A stretch of DNA of 64,000 nucleotides from Phenylobacterium koreense (GTDB taxonomy: Bacteria; Pseudomonadota; Alphaproteobacteria; Caulobacterales; Caulobacteraceae), in assembly GCF_040545335.1 (NCBI RefSeq), contig NZ_JBEPLU010000001.1, positions 2,232,001-2,296,000 of the forward strand, read 5' to 3'. The notes under the pieces are model-generated. The model saw only the letters and a list, made by a program, of their open reading frames with translations, made no database searches and was not told the origin of the DNA. The position numbers and the translations under genes are program-made. Shown here one piece after another: positions 17,344 to 25,091 of this stretch; position 1 is the stretch's first letter; each line of letters begins with the position of its first letter.

Positions 17344-18035
17344 CGATCTCCGAGGCGACGATCGCGGCCTATGTGGACGGCGAACTCGGCGAGGCCGAAG
17401 CTCGCGTGGTTGAAGCGGCGGCGGCGGAAGACGCGGCTGTCGCGGCTCGCCTGCAGGAGGCCGCCGCACTCCGGATCCGCCTGGCGGACGCCTACGGCCC
17501 GATCCTCGACGAGCCGCCGCCCGAGGCTCTGTTGCAACTCGTCAAGGCGGCAGGCGACGCCGCCGGGCGGCCGCGCGGATTTAGCCGCCCGTGGACTTGG
17601 GGGGCGATCGCTGCGTCCTGGCTGGTCGCCGGTCTGATCGGGGCGGCGGGTATGCAGATGCTGAAGACAGGCCCTTATGTGTCGGGCGAGGCCGGCCTCC
17701 AGGCTGGCCGGCGCCTGTCGAGCGATCTTACGAGCCTGCCGGTCGGAGAGCTGTCGCCGGGCGGCACGCGGATCGTCTTCTCGTTCCGAAGGGCGGACGC
17801 CGTTTGCCGCGCCTTCACGCGGGAGGGAGACAGCGGCGTCGCCTGTCGTGAACCCGGCGGCTGGCGTATCGCAATCCTGGCGCCGGGCGCGCCGCCGCAA
17901 GCTTCGAGCGACTACCGCCAGGCGGCCTCGGCCCTGCCCGACCCGGTGCTGGCCTTCGTCGACGCCGAGATGGTCGGCGAGCGGCTCAGTCCTGAGGAAG
18001 AAGGCGCCGCCCGCGCTCGCGGCTGGCGGCCCTAG
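17340..18035 (+). CDS. Membrane-bound anti-sigma factor
   Basis: Protein of 231 residues. The N-terminus (SEATIAAYVDGELGEAEARVVE) matches the anti-sigma domain of the RsiW/ChrR-like class, which clamps the ECF factor; no His-x3-Cys-x2-Cys zinc motif is seen, so it is the zinc-free type. A single transmembrane helix lies around residues 85-105 (WGAIAASWLVAGLIGAAG), and the remaining ~120 residues would be periplasmic sensor. Directly overlaps the sigma gene. What it senses is not evident; the S8 protease next door is a candidate partner. Confidence 0.85.
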   Translation: MTISEATIAAYVDGELGEAEARVVEAAAAEDAAVAARLQEAAALRIRLADAYGPILDEPPPEALLQLVKAAGDAAGRPRGFSRPWTWGAIAASWLVAGLIGAAGMQMLKTGPYVSGEAGLQAGRRLSSDLTSLPVGELSPGGTRIVFSFRRADAVCRAFTREGDSGVACREPGGWRIAILAPGAPPQASSDYRQAASALPDPVLAFVDAEMVGERLSPEEEGAARARGWRP

Positions 18036-19150
18036 ACAGGGTAACGCAGGATCGCAGCCAACTCGCCGCCTGCCGGCAGATCGGGTTCGCGCACGCCCAG
18101 CACCCGGGCGCCGCTCGCCAGGGCCCGCGCGGCGATCTCGTCGGCGACGCCATAGCCGGCCGGAGCGTCCTTGTCCGAGAATGTGACCGCGCCGGTCTCG
18201 TCCACCGCGCCGGGGACCACGGTGTCTATGTTGACCAGCAGCACCTCTATCGCGCCGCCCGTCGCCGCCCGGGCCGCGTCCGAGAGGTCCGAGGTCGCCC
18301 GACCCTCACTGGCGCGAGCCTCGTAAAGCGCCCGCAGGCGCGAAAGCTCCTGCTGGTAGGCGCCGTCCAGGATGGGCCTGGCGGCCTCCGCCAACTGGGC
18401 CTCGGTCATGTGGTCGGGGCTCGCCTCGATCGTCTGGTCGACGAGGCCGGGATAGCTGTTCACCGAGCGGAAGATCGAAGGCACCCGGCCGACGCCGGCC
18501 AGGATCAGGGGCGTGTCGCGTCCTGTCAGGACCGGACGCAGGGCGGCGTCGACCTGGCGCGCGTATTGGCGGAACCGGACGTTCTGGCCCTCCAGCCCAT
18601 GCACCCGCCCCGAGGGCGAGCGGTCGTTCAGCGAGCCTTTTCCCACCGCGTCGGCCGCATGCTTGGGAAAGCCCGGAACCTTGATCGTCGTGGGCGGCAG
18701 GTCGGCATAGACCCCCACAAGCCGCACTGCGTTTTCCGAAATCGCCAGCACGAAGGCCGAGTGCGGGAAGGTGATCGACCTCAGCAGCGGCTTCAGGTGA
18801 AAGCGGTCGGAGACGATCGCCATCGAGGAGAGATTGTTGGGCAGGCGGAAGGTCCGGACCGAATCCGGCGTCGCCAGGATCGCCAGGCTGCTGGCCTGCA
18901 GCCGCCAGAACTCGTCGTCGTCCAGCAGGTCGTCCAGATGCTCGGTCAGCAGGGCCAGTCGCCGTTTGTCGAACCCTGAGCCCTGAAGCTGCTCGCGGGC
19001 CTGACGTATGAGGTTGCCCAGTTCGATGCGGGTGGCGTCCGGACTTTGGGCCAGGGGCGTGGTCCGGAGATAAATGGAGACGCACGCGTCGGCGCGAGCC
19101 TCGTTCAGCGCCTTGAATTCAGCAGCTGTGGGGATATCGACGTAAAGCAT
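18032..19150 (-). CDS. baeRF-type (archaeo-eukaryotic release factor-like) protein
   Basis: Protein of 372 residues starting MLYVDIPTAAEFKALNEAR and containing CVSIYLRTTPL, LAILATPDSVRTFRLP, FVLAISENAVRLV, then a C-terminal region with IEVLLVNIDTVVPG and VADEIAARALASGARVLGV. This layout is that of the bacterial release-factor-like (baeRF) families related to eRF1 domains, thought to act on ribosomes but largely uncharacterised. The 3' end overlaps the convergent anti-sigma gene by four bases. Cytoplasmic; role unknown. Confidence 0.65.
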   Translation of the reverse strand: MLYVDIPTAAEFKALNEARADACVSIYLRTTPLAQSPDATRIELGNLIRQAREQLQGSGFDKRRLALLTEHLDDLLDDDEFWRLQASSLAILATPDSVRTFRLPNNLSSMAIVSDRFHLKPLLRSITFPHSAFVLAISENAVRLVGVYADLPPTTIKVPGFPKHAADAVGKGSLNDRSPSGRVHGLEGQNVRFRQYARQVDAALRPVLTGRDTPLILAGVGRVPSIFRSVNSYPGLVDQTIEASPDHMTEAQLAEAARPILDGAYQQELSRLRALYEARASEGRATSDLSDAARAATGGAIEVLLVNIDTVVPGAVDETGAVTFSDKDAPAGYGVADEIAARALASGARVLGVREPDLPAGGELAAILRYPV

Positions 19151-19321
19151 CCACGCGCCCTCTTTCCTGGAAGACGGAAGCGGTACGGCCAGCTATCGCT
19201 CCACCATAGGCGGTGGGGCCTGGGCGATCAACGCGATGCGTGCGTTCGCCTGGCTCGCGGTTGATCGTCTCATCCATCTGATGCAAACCCGCCTCTCAAG
19301 GTCGCACGGGAAGATCACCAC

Positions 19322-21190
19322 ATGGCCGGCGAGGCCTCACCTGACGACATGCGGCTGCTGGCGATCGCCGTCGACGGCGACTTTTACCGGCAGGCCCACC
19401 ACGACCTGACCTATGCGGAGCTGAACCCGCCGCTTCACTATGGGGTTTCCGGCTGGCGGGAAGGGCGCGATCCCGCGCCGTGGTTTTCGACGAGCGCCTA
19501 TCTCGAGCTCAATCCCGACGTGGCGCAGGCCGGGGCCAATCCGTTCGTGCACTATCTTCGCAGCGGATTCCGCGAGGGCCGGCCCATCGCCGCCTCCACA
19601 CACGCCGATGCCTATTTCGCGATGCTGACGGGCCGTGGCGATGCGCCGGTCACGCCCGCCGACCGGGCCGCCGCCACAGAGTTCTTCGACGAGGCCTACT
19701 ACCTCGCCATGAACCCCGACCTGGCCGGCATGGGCGTCGAGCCGCTGGACCATTTCCTGCGCCTGGGCTGGCGGGAAGGGCGCGATCCGAGCTTCGCCTT
19801 CAGCGTCGCCGACTATCTGGAGCTCAATCCGGACGTGGCCGCCAGCGGCGCCCATCCGTTCATACATTACGCGACCACCGGCCGGCACGAGGGGCGGCCG
19901 ACGAAGATCGAGCTGAGCTTCCGCCAGGCGGCATTGGCCAAGCTGCAGAGCTTCGAGGGCCGGATCGCCGACGCCACCCGCTGGGCGCAGCCGGTGGAGC
20001 TGTCTCCGGCTTCGGTGTTGGCGCAAGCCCTGGCGGGCCTCGGCGAGCGCGGGCTGCACCTGACCTTCAGCCAGGACGACTACAGCCGCTCGGTCGGGGG
20101 ATCGCAGCTATGCGTGCAGCGGGAGTCGGCGCAGTTCATGGCCCGCGGGATCGGCCACCTGCATGTGCATCCGGCCAACGGCTGGCCGACCGTGCGGCGC
20201 GGCGCGACCAACACGCCGATGGGCGTCCTGCTCGACGGAAGGCGGCTGGGCGCGTTCGAACCGGCGGCGATCGCCGCCGCCTTGCGGCAGGCGAGGGGCG
20301 GTGGGCCACGTAGCTTCGCCATCCATCAGATGCTCGGTCACTCCAGCCGCGACGTGGTGGACATCGTCCGGGCGGCGGGGTTGAACGCCGGCTATTTCTG
20401 GCTGCACGACATGGGCGCGCTCTGCGCCGGCGTCCACCTCATGCGCAACGACGTCGAAAGCTGCGGGGCGCCGCCGCAGGGCAGCCCGGCCTGCAGCCTC
20501 TGCATTTACGGCCCGGCGCGGGCGGCCCACGTGCGTGAGCACGAGCTGCTGTTCGAGCGGCTGGACCTCACCGTCGCCTCGCCTTCGCAGGTGGCGCTGG
20601 ACGCCTGGCTGGCCGGAAGCGACCTGGGCGCGCGCAGCACGGTGGTTCTGCCCCATGCCACCCTGGTCCCGTCCAAGCAGACCTGCGACGCCGAGCCGGG
20701 GCCGTTCAGGCTGGCCTTTCCGGGCGGACCGACGATCCACAAGGGCTGGCCGATCTTCAGTCGGCTGGCCAACCGCTTCGCCGACGATCCCCGCTACGAG
20801 TTCATCCACCTGGCCAGCAAGCCGGCGGCGGGCTCGATGGCGTGGCACTATCCGGTTTCCGTCACGGCCGACGATCCGCTGGCGATGCGCCAGGCGATGC
20901 TCGACCTGGGGATCGACGCGGCCCTCATCTGGTCCCTGTGCCTGGAGACGTTCGCCTTCGCTGCCTATGAGGCCGCCTCGGCCGGGACGGCGGTGCTGAC
21001 CGGTCCCGACAGCGGCAATGTCGCCGCCTTCGCCGCCGCCAGCGGTCATGGCCTGGTGCTCGTCGACGAGCGCGAGCTGGAGGCGCAATTCGAAAGCGGC
21101 GAGATCCTCAAATTGGCCCGCGCCGCCCGCAAGCCTGCCCTGTTCGATCTCGAGTTCAGCAAACTGACCGCGGAGCTGGTCGGCGCGTGA
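19322..21190 (+). CDS. Repeat-bearing GT-B glycosyltransferase
   Basis: Protein of 622 residues. The first ~190 residues carry four copies of the FDxxYYLxxNPDLAxxGxxPLxHxLxxGxREGRDP repeat. The rest is a GT-B type glycosyltransferase: FSQDDYSRSVGGSQL near the start of the domain, GGPTIHKGWPIF at the donor-domain hinge and a late CLETFAFAAYEAASAGTAVLT, equivalent to the E-x7-E donor site. A Cys cluster between them (Cys at ALCAGVH, ESCGAP, ACSLC) may bind a metal. ATG 19322. The stop overlaps the next gene's GTG, so the two are co-translated and likely act on one glycan. Confidence 0.75.
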   Translation: MAGEASPDDMRLLAIAVDGDFYRQAHHDLTYAELNPPLHYGVSGWREGRDPAPWFSTSAYLELNPDVAQAGANPFVHYLRSGFREGRPIAASTHADAYFAMLTGRGDAPVTPADRAAATEFFDEAYYLAMNPDLAGMGVEPLDHFLRLGWREGRDPSFAFSVADYLELNPDVAASGAHPFIHYATTGRHEGRPTKIELSFRQAALAKLQSFEGRIADATRWAQPVELSPASVLAQALAGLGERGLHLTFSQDDYSRSVGGSQLCVQRESAQFMARGIGHLHVHPANGWPTVRRGATNTPMGVLLDGRRLGAFEPAAIAAALRQARGGGPRSFAIHQMLGHSSRDVVDIVRAAGLNAGYFWLHDMGALCAGVHLMRNDVESCGAPPQGSPACSLCIYGPARAAHVREHELLFERLDLTVASPSQVALDAWLAGSDLGARSTVVLPHATLVPSKQTCDAEPGPFRLAFPGGPTIHKGWPIFSRLANRFADDPRYEFIHLASKPAAGSMAWHYPVSVTADDPLAMRQAMLDLGIDAALIWSLCLETFAFAAYEAASAGTAVLTGPDSGNVAAFAAASGHGLVLVDERELEAQFESGEILKLARAARKPALFDLEFSKLTAELVGA

Positions 21191-22224
21191 AGGTCCTCTG
21201 CTTTTCCAGCTTCACCTTCGCCTATCTCGACAGGGCGCGCGTGCTGTTCGCCAGCCTTCGGCGGTTCCATCCCGACTGGGAGCTGGTCGCCCTGATCACC
21301 GACCGGCCGCCCGCCGGCTTTAGCTTGCGCATCGAGGACGAGCCCTTCGACCGGGTCGTGCATCCGGACGCCCTGATCCCCGACTTCAAGTCCTGGGTCT
21401 TCAAGCACGACGTGGTGGAGGCCTGCACGGCGGTCAAAGGCCCGTTCCTGCTGGACGCCTGCAATTCCGGCGCGGACGTCGTCATCTATCTCGACCCGGA
21501 CACGGCGCTGTTCGGCGAGCTGACTCCTCTGGTCGAGCGGCTGGGACAGGACGAGATCCTGCTGACCCCGCACCTGCTCGACCCCAATACCGAACGCCAG
21601 GCGATCCTCGACAACGACCTGTCAGCCTCGCGCACCGGAATATTCAATCTCGGCTTCGTGGCCGTGCGGACGGGCGGAGAGGGGGCGCGGTTCGCTCGCT
21701 GGTGGAACGACCGCCTGCTGGAGTTCTGCTACGACGACATCGCCGCGGGCCTCTTCGTCGACCAGAAATGGTGCGACCACGTTCCGGCGCTGTTCGAGCG
21801 GGTCGGGATCGTGCGCGACCCGGGATACAACGTCGCGAGCTGGAACCTCAGCCAGCGCCGGGTGAGTATCGGCCGGGACGGTGCGATCCGCGTCAACGGC
21901 GCGCCGCTGCGCTTCTGGCATTTCACCAAGCTTGGGCCGACCGGGGACGCCATGACCCGCCGCTACGCGGGCGACGACCACGTGGTCTTCGAGATCTGGC
22001 GGTGGTACCGCGAGCAGGTGGAAAAGGCCGGGGACGCCCTGATCGGCTCGCGTTACTGGGCCTATGGGGCCTATGACAACGGAGCGCCGATCGCACGGTC
22101 CCATCGCCTGATCTGGCGCGATCGGGACGACCTGCGCGCGCTGTTCCGCGACCCCTTCGTGACCGAGGGCGGAGGCTATCTGGGCTGGCTCGTGGAGCAG
22201 GGCCTGGCGGGCGCGCCGGCTTGA
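21187..22224 (+). CDS. Glycosyltransferase (GT-A, DxD)
   Basis: Protein of 345 residues starting at GTG 21187, overlapping the upstream stop (GTGA). The N-terminus (KVLCFSSFTFAYLDRARVLFASL) and the DVVIYLDPDTALF segment with its DPD metal motif are typical of nucleotide-diphospho-sugar transferases of the GT8/GT24-like fold. A conserved RFWHFTKLG near residue 245 is also seen in this kind of enzyme. Cytoplasmic, no membrane helices. Donor unknown; probably works with the preceding glycosyltransferase. Confidence 0.75.
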   Translation: MKVLCFSSFTFAYLDRARVLFASLRRFHPDWELVALITDRPPAGFSLRIEDEPFDRVVHPDALIPDFKSWVFKHDVVEACTAVKGPFLLDACNSGADVVIYLDPDTALFGELTPLVERLGQDEILLTPHLLDPNTERQAILDNDLSASRTGIFNLGFVAVRTGGEGARFARWWNDRLLEFCYDDIAAGLFVDQKWCDHVPALFERVGIVRDPGYNVASWNLSQRRVSIGRDGAIRVNGAPLRFWHFTKLGPTGDAMTRRYAGDDHVVFEIWRWYREQVEKAGDALIGSRYWAYGAYDNGAPIARSHRLIWRDRDDLRALFRDPFVTEGGGYLGWLVEQGLAGAPA

Positions 22225-22288
22225 CAGTCACGGCGGTCAGCCTGACACCCAGCAGGATAGGCCGGGGCGACAGAGGACACGGGCGAAC

Positions 22289-23473
22289 TTGCCAGAAACC
22301 CTAATCGACAAGGTCGAGGCGCTCGTGCGCCAGTGCGAAACCTTGAAGGCCGCCAGCCAGCAGACCGCCGTCGAGGGCGGGCTGTCGCGCGCTCGCCTAG
22401 GAACCGCCCTGGCGCAGGCGCTCACCTCGCGCGTCGGGCTCGAGGCGCAGGCCCGCGACCTTGCCCTGGCCGGCTATTGCGCCAGCGCCCAAGCGCGCGC
22501 CGCCGCAAGGCCGCGTCCGGCCGCAGACCGGCGCCTGGACGCCCGGCTCGATCGCCTCCGCTCCCTTGGGCGCGCCCTGATCGTCGAGCGCTCCGGGCTC
22601 TGGGAAGGCGAGGAGGCGGGGCGGCTGTCGCGGCTGCGGACCATCGCCGCCTATGCCCGCCGTGGCGGCGATCCGGACGCCCAACCCAAGGCGCTGTTCG
22701 ACCAGGCCTGGTATCTTGCTCAACGGCCCGACATCGCCGGCGGCCGGGCCAGTCCGCTCGTGCACTATCTGCTACGTGGCGCGGGCGAGGGCGTCGACCC
22801 CCATCCCCTGTTCCGGACGAGCTTCTACGCCGAGCAGAACGTTGGGGCGTTTGGCGCCGGCCAGACTCCGCTGGAGCACTTCGTGCGCCAGGGAGCCGCC
22901 GAGGGACGCAGCCCCCATCCGCTGTTCGATATCGGTCACTACGCGCGTCAGGCGCCCGACCTGATCGCCTCCGGCGAAAACCCGCTCGGCCACTATCTCC
23001 GCGCTGGCGCAGCGGCCGGGGCGAGCCCGCACCTGCTGTTCGACGCCGAGTTCTACGCCGCCCAGCTTGCGGCCGCCGGCGTGTCCGCCAAGCCGTCGCT
23101 GGTCCACTACCTGACGCAGGGCTCGGCCATGGGCTTGAGGCCGCATCCGCTCTTCGACCCCGCCTGGTACCGGGCGCAGAACCCGGACCTCGCGGGGAGC
23201 GGGCTCGAGCCGCTGACTCACTACGTCCTGGCCGGCGGCGCCGAAGGCCGCAGCCCCAGCCCCTGGTTTGACGCGCCGCGATACATCGCCCTCCGCGGCG
23301 CCGACCTGGCGTCTGACCGCAACCCGCTGATCGACTATCTCGAAGGCGGCGCTTGGGCCGTCGCCGAGCCCTGGCTCGGCGTGGCGGTTACAGACTACCT
23401 CTCAGCGGCCGCGGATTTTGCGGGCAGCGGGGTGACGCCGCTGGAGCATTGGGCGCGGCGGCAGGGCGGGTAG
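22289..23473 (+). CDS. Repeat-only protein, catalysis-free relative of the 9372-12566 enzyme
   Basis: Protein of 394 residues, start TTG 22289. After a helical N-terminus (1-130) it consists of about seven ~38-residue repeats, e.g. LFDPAWYRAQNPDLAGSGLE followed by PLTHYVLAGGAEGRSP. The N-terminus shares ALFDQAWYL and a preceding RSGLW segment with the large GT2/WbsX protein, so it is a paralogue of that protein's first third, but it stops before any transferase domain. It may be a scaffold or a decayed copy; the frame is intact and codon use looks normal. Located 64 bases after the glycosyltransferase pair in the same orientation. Confidence 0.65.
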   Translation: MPETLIDKVEALVRQCETLKAASQQTAVEGGLSRARLGTALAQALTSRVGLEAQARDLALAGYCASAQARAAARPRPAADRRLDARLDRLRSLGRALIVERSGLWEGEEAGRLSRLRTIAAYARRGGDPDAQPKALFDQAWYLAQRPDIAGGRASPLVHYLLRGAGEGVDPHPLFRTSFYAEQNVGAFGAGQTPLEHFVRQGAAEGRSPHPLFDIGHYARQAPDLIASGENPLGHYLRAGAAAGASPHLLFDAEFYAAQLAAAGVSAKPSLVHYLTQGSAMGLRPHPLFDPAWYRAQNPDLAGSGLEPLTHYVLAGGAEGRSPSPWFDAPRYIALRGADLASDRNPLIDYLEGGAWAVAEPWLGVAVTDYLSAAADFAGSGVTPLEHWARRQGG

Positions 23474-23504
23474 GCATGGCGCGGATCGCCGCCGGCCGAT
23501 CGAC

Positions 23505-23897
23505 CTAGGCGGGGCGGAACACCGCGCAGAGCTTGTTGCCGTCCGGGTCCCGCACATAGGCAAGGTGCATAGGCCCCATGCTACCGTTGCGTTCGCCCGG
23601 CGGGTCTTCGATGGAGACGCCGCCGTGGGCGATGGCGGTGTCATGAAACGTCTGCACCTGGTCGGCGGATCCGCACTTGAAGCCGATCGTGCCGCCGTTC
23701 GCGCCGGTCGCCGCCTCGCCGTTGATCGGTTCGCTGATGCAGAAGGTGGCGCCATCATGGCGATAGAAGAGGCGGTTGTGGCCGCTGTCGGCTCGATGCG
23801 AAATCGGCGGCCCCGCGCCGAGCACTCCGAGCACCGCGTCGTAGAAGAGCCTTGATCTCTCGATGTCGTTCGAGCCGACCATGATGTGATTGAACAT
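23505..23897 (-). CDS. VOC (glyoxalase/bleomycin-resistance fold) protein
   Basis: Protein of 130 residues starting MFNHIMVGSNDIERSRLFYD, the typical first strand and helix of the vicinal oxygen chelate fold, and ending with MHLAYVRDPDGNKLCAVFRP, the last strand containing RDPDGN. Candidate metal ligands are His 4 and a late residue in the final strands. A good ribosome binding site (AGGAG, eight bases upstream of ATG 23897) is present. Enzymes of this fold include lyases and dioxygenases; the substrate is unknown and the gene stands alone. Confidence 0.85.
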   Translation of the reverse strand: MFNHIMVGSNDIERSRLFYDAVLGVLGAGPPISHRADSGHNRLFYRHDGATFCISEPINGEAATGANGGTIGFKCGSADQVQTFHDTAIAHGGVSIEDPPGERNGSMGPMHLAYVRDPDGNKLCAVFRPA

Positions 23898-24107
23898 GTG
23901 CTGCTCCTGTTTCCCCCTGATGTTGTAGACCGTTGCCTATCAAGTTCCTCGATAGTGCGGAAGCGGCCCGAGATTTGGACCTCGCGTGACCTCCACATCA
24001 GTTGCGACGCCGCAGTGCCCTGCATTAAGTCGCGGATGCGCTCGGTAAGAGCCTGTCATGCTTGCCGGCGGCGTCCGTGATGGCGCTCTTGTGATTTCAC
24101 CGCGCGT

Positions 24108-24878
24108 CTAGACCCCCAGCGCGTGAAGCTGCGACAGCACCTCGCGATAATAGTCCGGGACGTAGTGGAAGGGGCTGAGGCCCCAGCGATGGCGCTTGTC
24201 GGCGATGCGTAGCGCCGGGGCGGCATTCACAGTCCGCGCGGCCGGGAATGCCTGTCGGAAGGCGCCCTCATAGCGTCGCAGCAGGGCGTTGTGCGCGGCG
24301 ACCGAGCCACGTCGGTCGCCGAACAGCTCCACCTCCGCCGGGAAGTCGTGGAGGGCGTCGGTTTCGTCCACGAACTGGGTCGCCCATTGCGCCTCGTGGA
24401 GGATGAGCCGGGCGCCGGCCAGCGGTGTCGCGGCGATCAGGGCGGCGAACTCGGCGAGCGCCCGGCGCCACAGCAACTCGCACCCTGGGCTGTTCCTCGC
24501 CACGGTGTGGGCCTCGCCGAACGCCGGATCGGACATTTGGCCGCTGGCTTCGAGCTCCCAGCTATGGGTGACCAGCGTGCCGCCGACCGCGAGCAGATCC
24601 ACGCGCTCGTCGATGAAGTCGAAGACCACATGGGTCGGCCGGTGGGCGAGCAGCCGTGAGAGGGCCGTCTTGCGCAGATCCTCGACCATCGCGCGGTGGG
24701 AGAAGGGGCCCAGCGCCTCAGGGCGCTCGCGGCTCAAATCCAGGCCGGGCAAGGGAGAGGCCATCAAGCTCGGCAGGCTGGTCCTCGAAATGTAGAGCAG
24801 GTCTTCCGGAGGCGTTTCGCCCACGATCGGCCACAGGTCGCGCGTAATGCAGCTCCCGACCACAGCGATCCTAAACAA
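24108..24878 (-). CDS. DUF6270-type protein (SGNH-like)
   Basis: Protein of about 256 residues. The opening IAVVGSCITRDLW and closing RWGLSPFHYVPDYYREVL pattern, with the GSC nucleophile-like motif early and an H-Y motif late, matches DUF6270 proteins, which occur in surface-polysaccharide loci and resemble SGNH hydrolase/acyltransferase folds. The start is a TTG: TTG 24878 has a GAGG seven bases upstream and is preferred to TTG 24884, only two bases from it. No signal peptide. Role probably glycan modification, by association. Confidence 0.65.
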   Translation of the reverse strand: MFRIAVVGSCITRDLWPIVGETPPEDLLYISRTSLPSLMASPLPGLDLSRERPEALGPFSHRAMVEDLRKTALSRLLAHRPTHVVFDFIDERVDLLAVGGTLVTHSWELEASGQMSDPAFGEAHTVARNSPGCELLWRRALAEFAALIAATPLAGARLILHEAQWATQFVDETDALHDFPAEVELFGDRRGSVAAHNALLRRYEGAFRQAFPAARTVNAAPALRIADKRHRWGLSPFHYVPDYYREVLSQLHALGV

Positions 24879-24982
24879 ATACAAACCCTCGCGTTCCGGC
24901 GCTCGTCGGGCAAGAATCCAAACAAGCGTGGCGTGAATCTATGCGGTTGGATGCGCCATTGACATCCCTTCGAGGCCTGATC

Positions 24983-25051
24983 ATGTGTCGCGAGTTTTTG
25001 GCGCAAGCCGCCTTCGACTTCGAGCACTCTCCCTCGGCCACGGCCGTCTAG
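24983..25051 (+). CDS. Possible 22-residue leader peptide before the type I secretion genes
   Basis: ATG 24983 to TAG 25051 encodes MCREFLAQAAFDFEHSPSAT followed by AV. A GAGG lies seven bases upstream, ideal spacing. The ORF ends 40 bases before the start of the ABC transporter gene. It may be a leader/upstream ORF that tunes expression, or chance. No family. Confidence 0.25.
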   Translation: MCREFLAQAAFDFEHSPSATAV

Positions 25052-25091
25052 ATCATTGACGGCGAACACCCACGGAAATGGCGCGCGGCGC

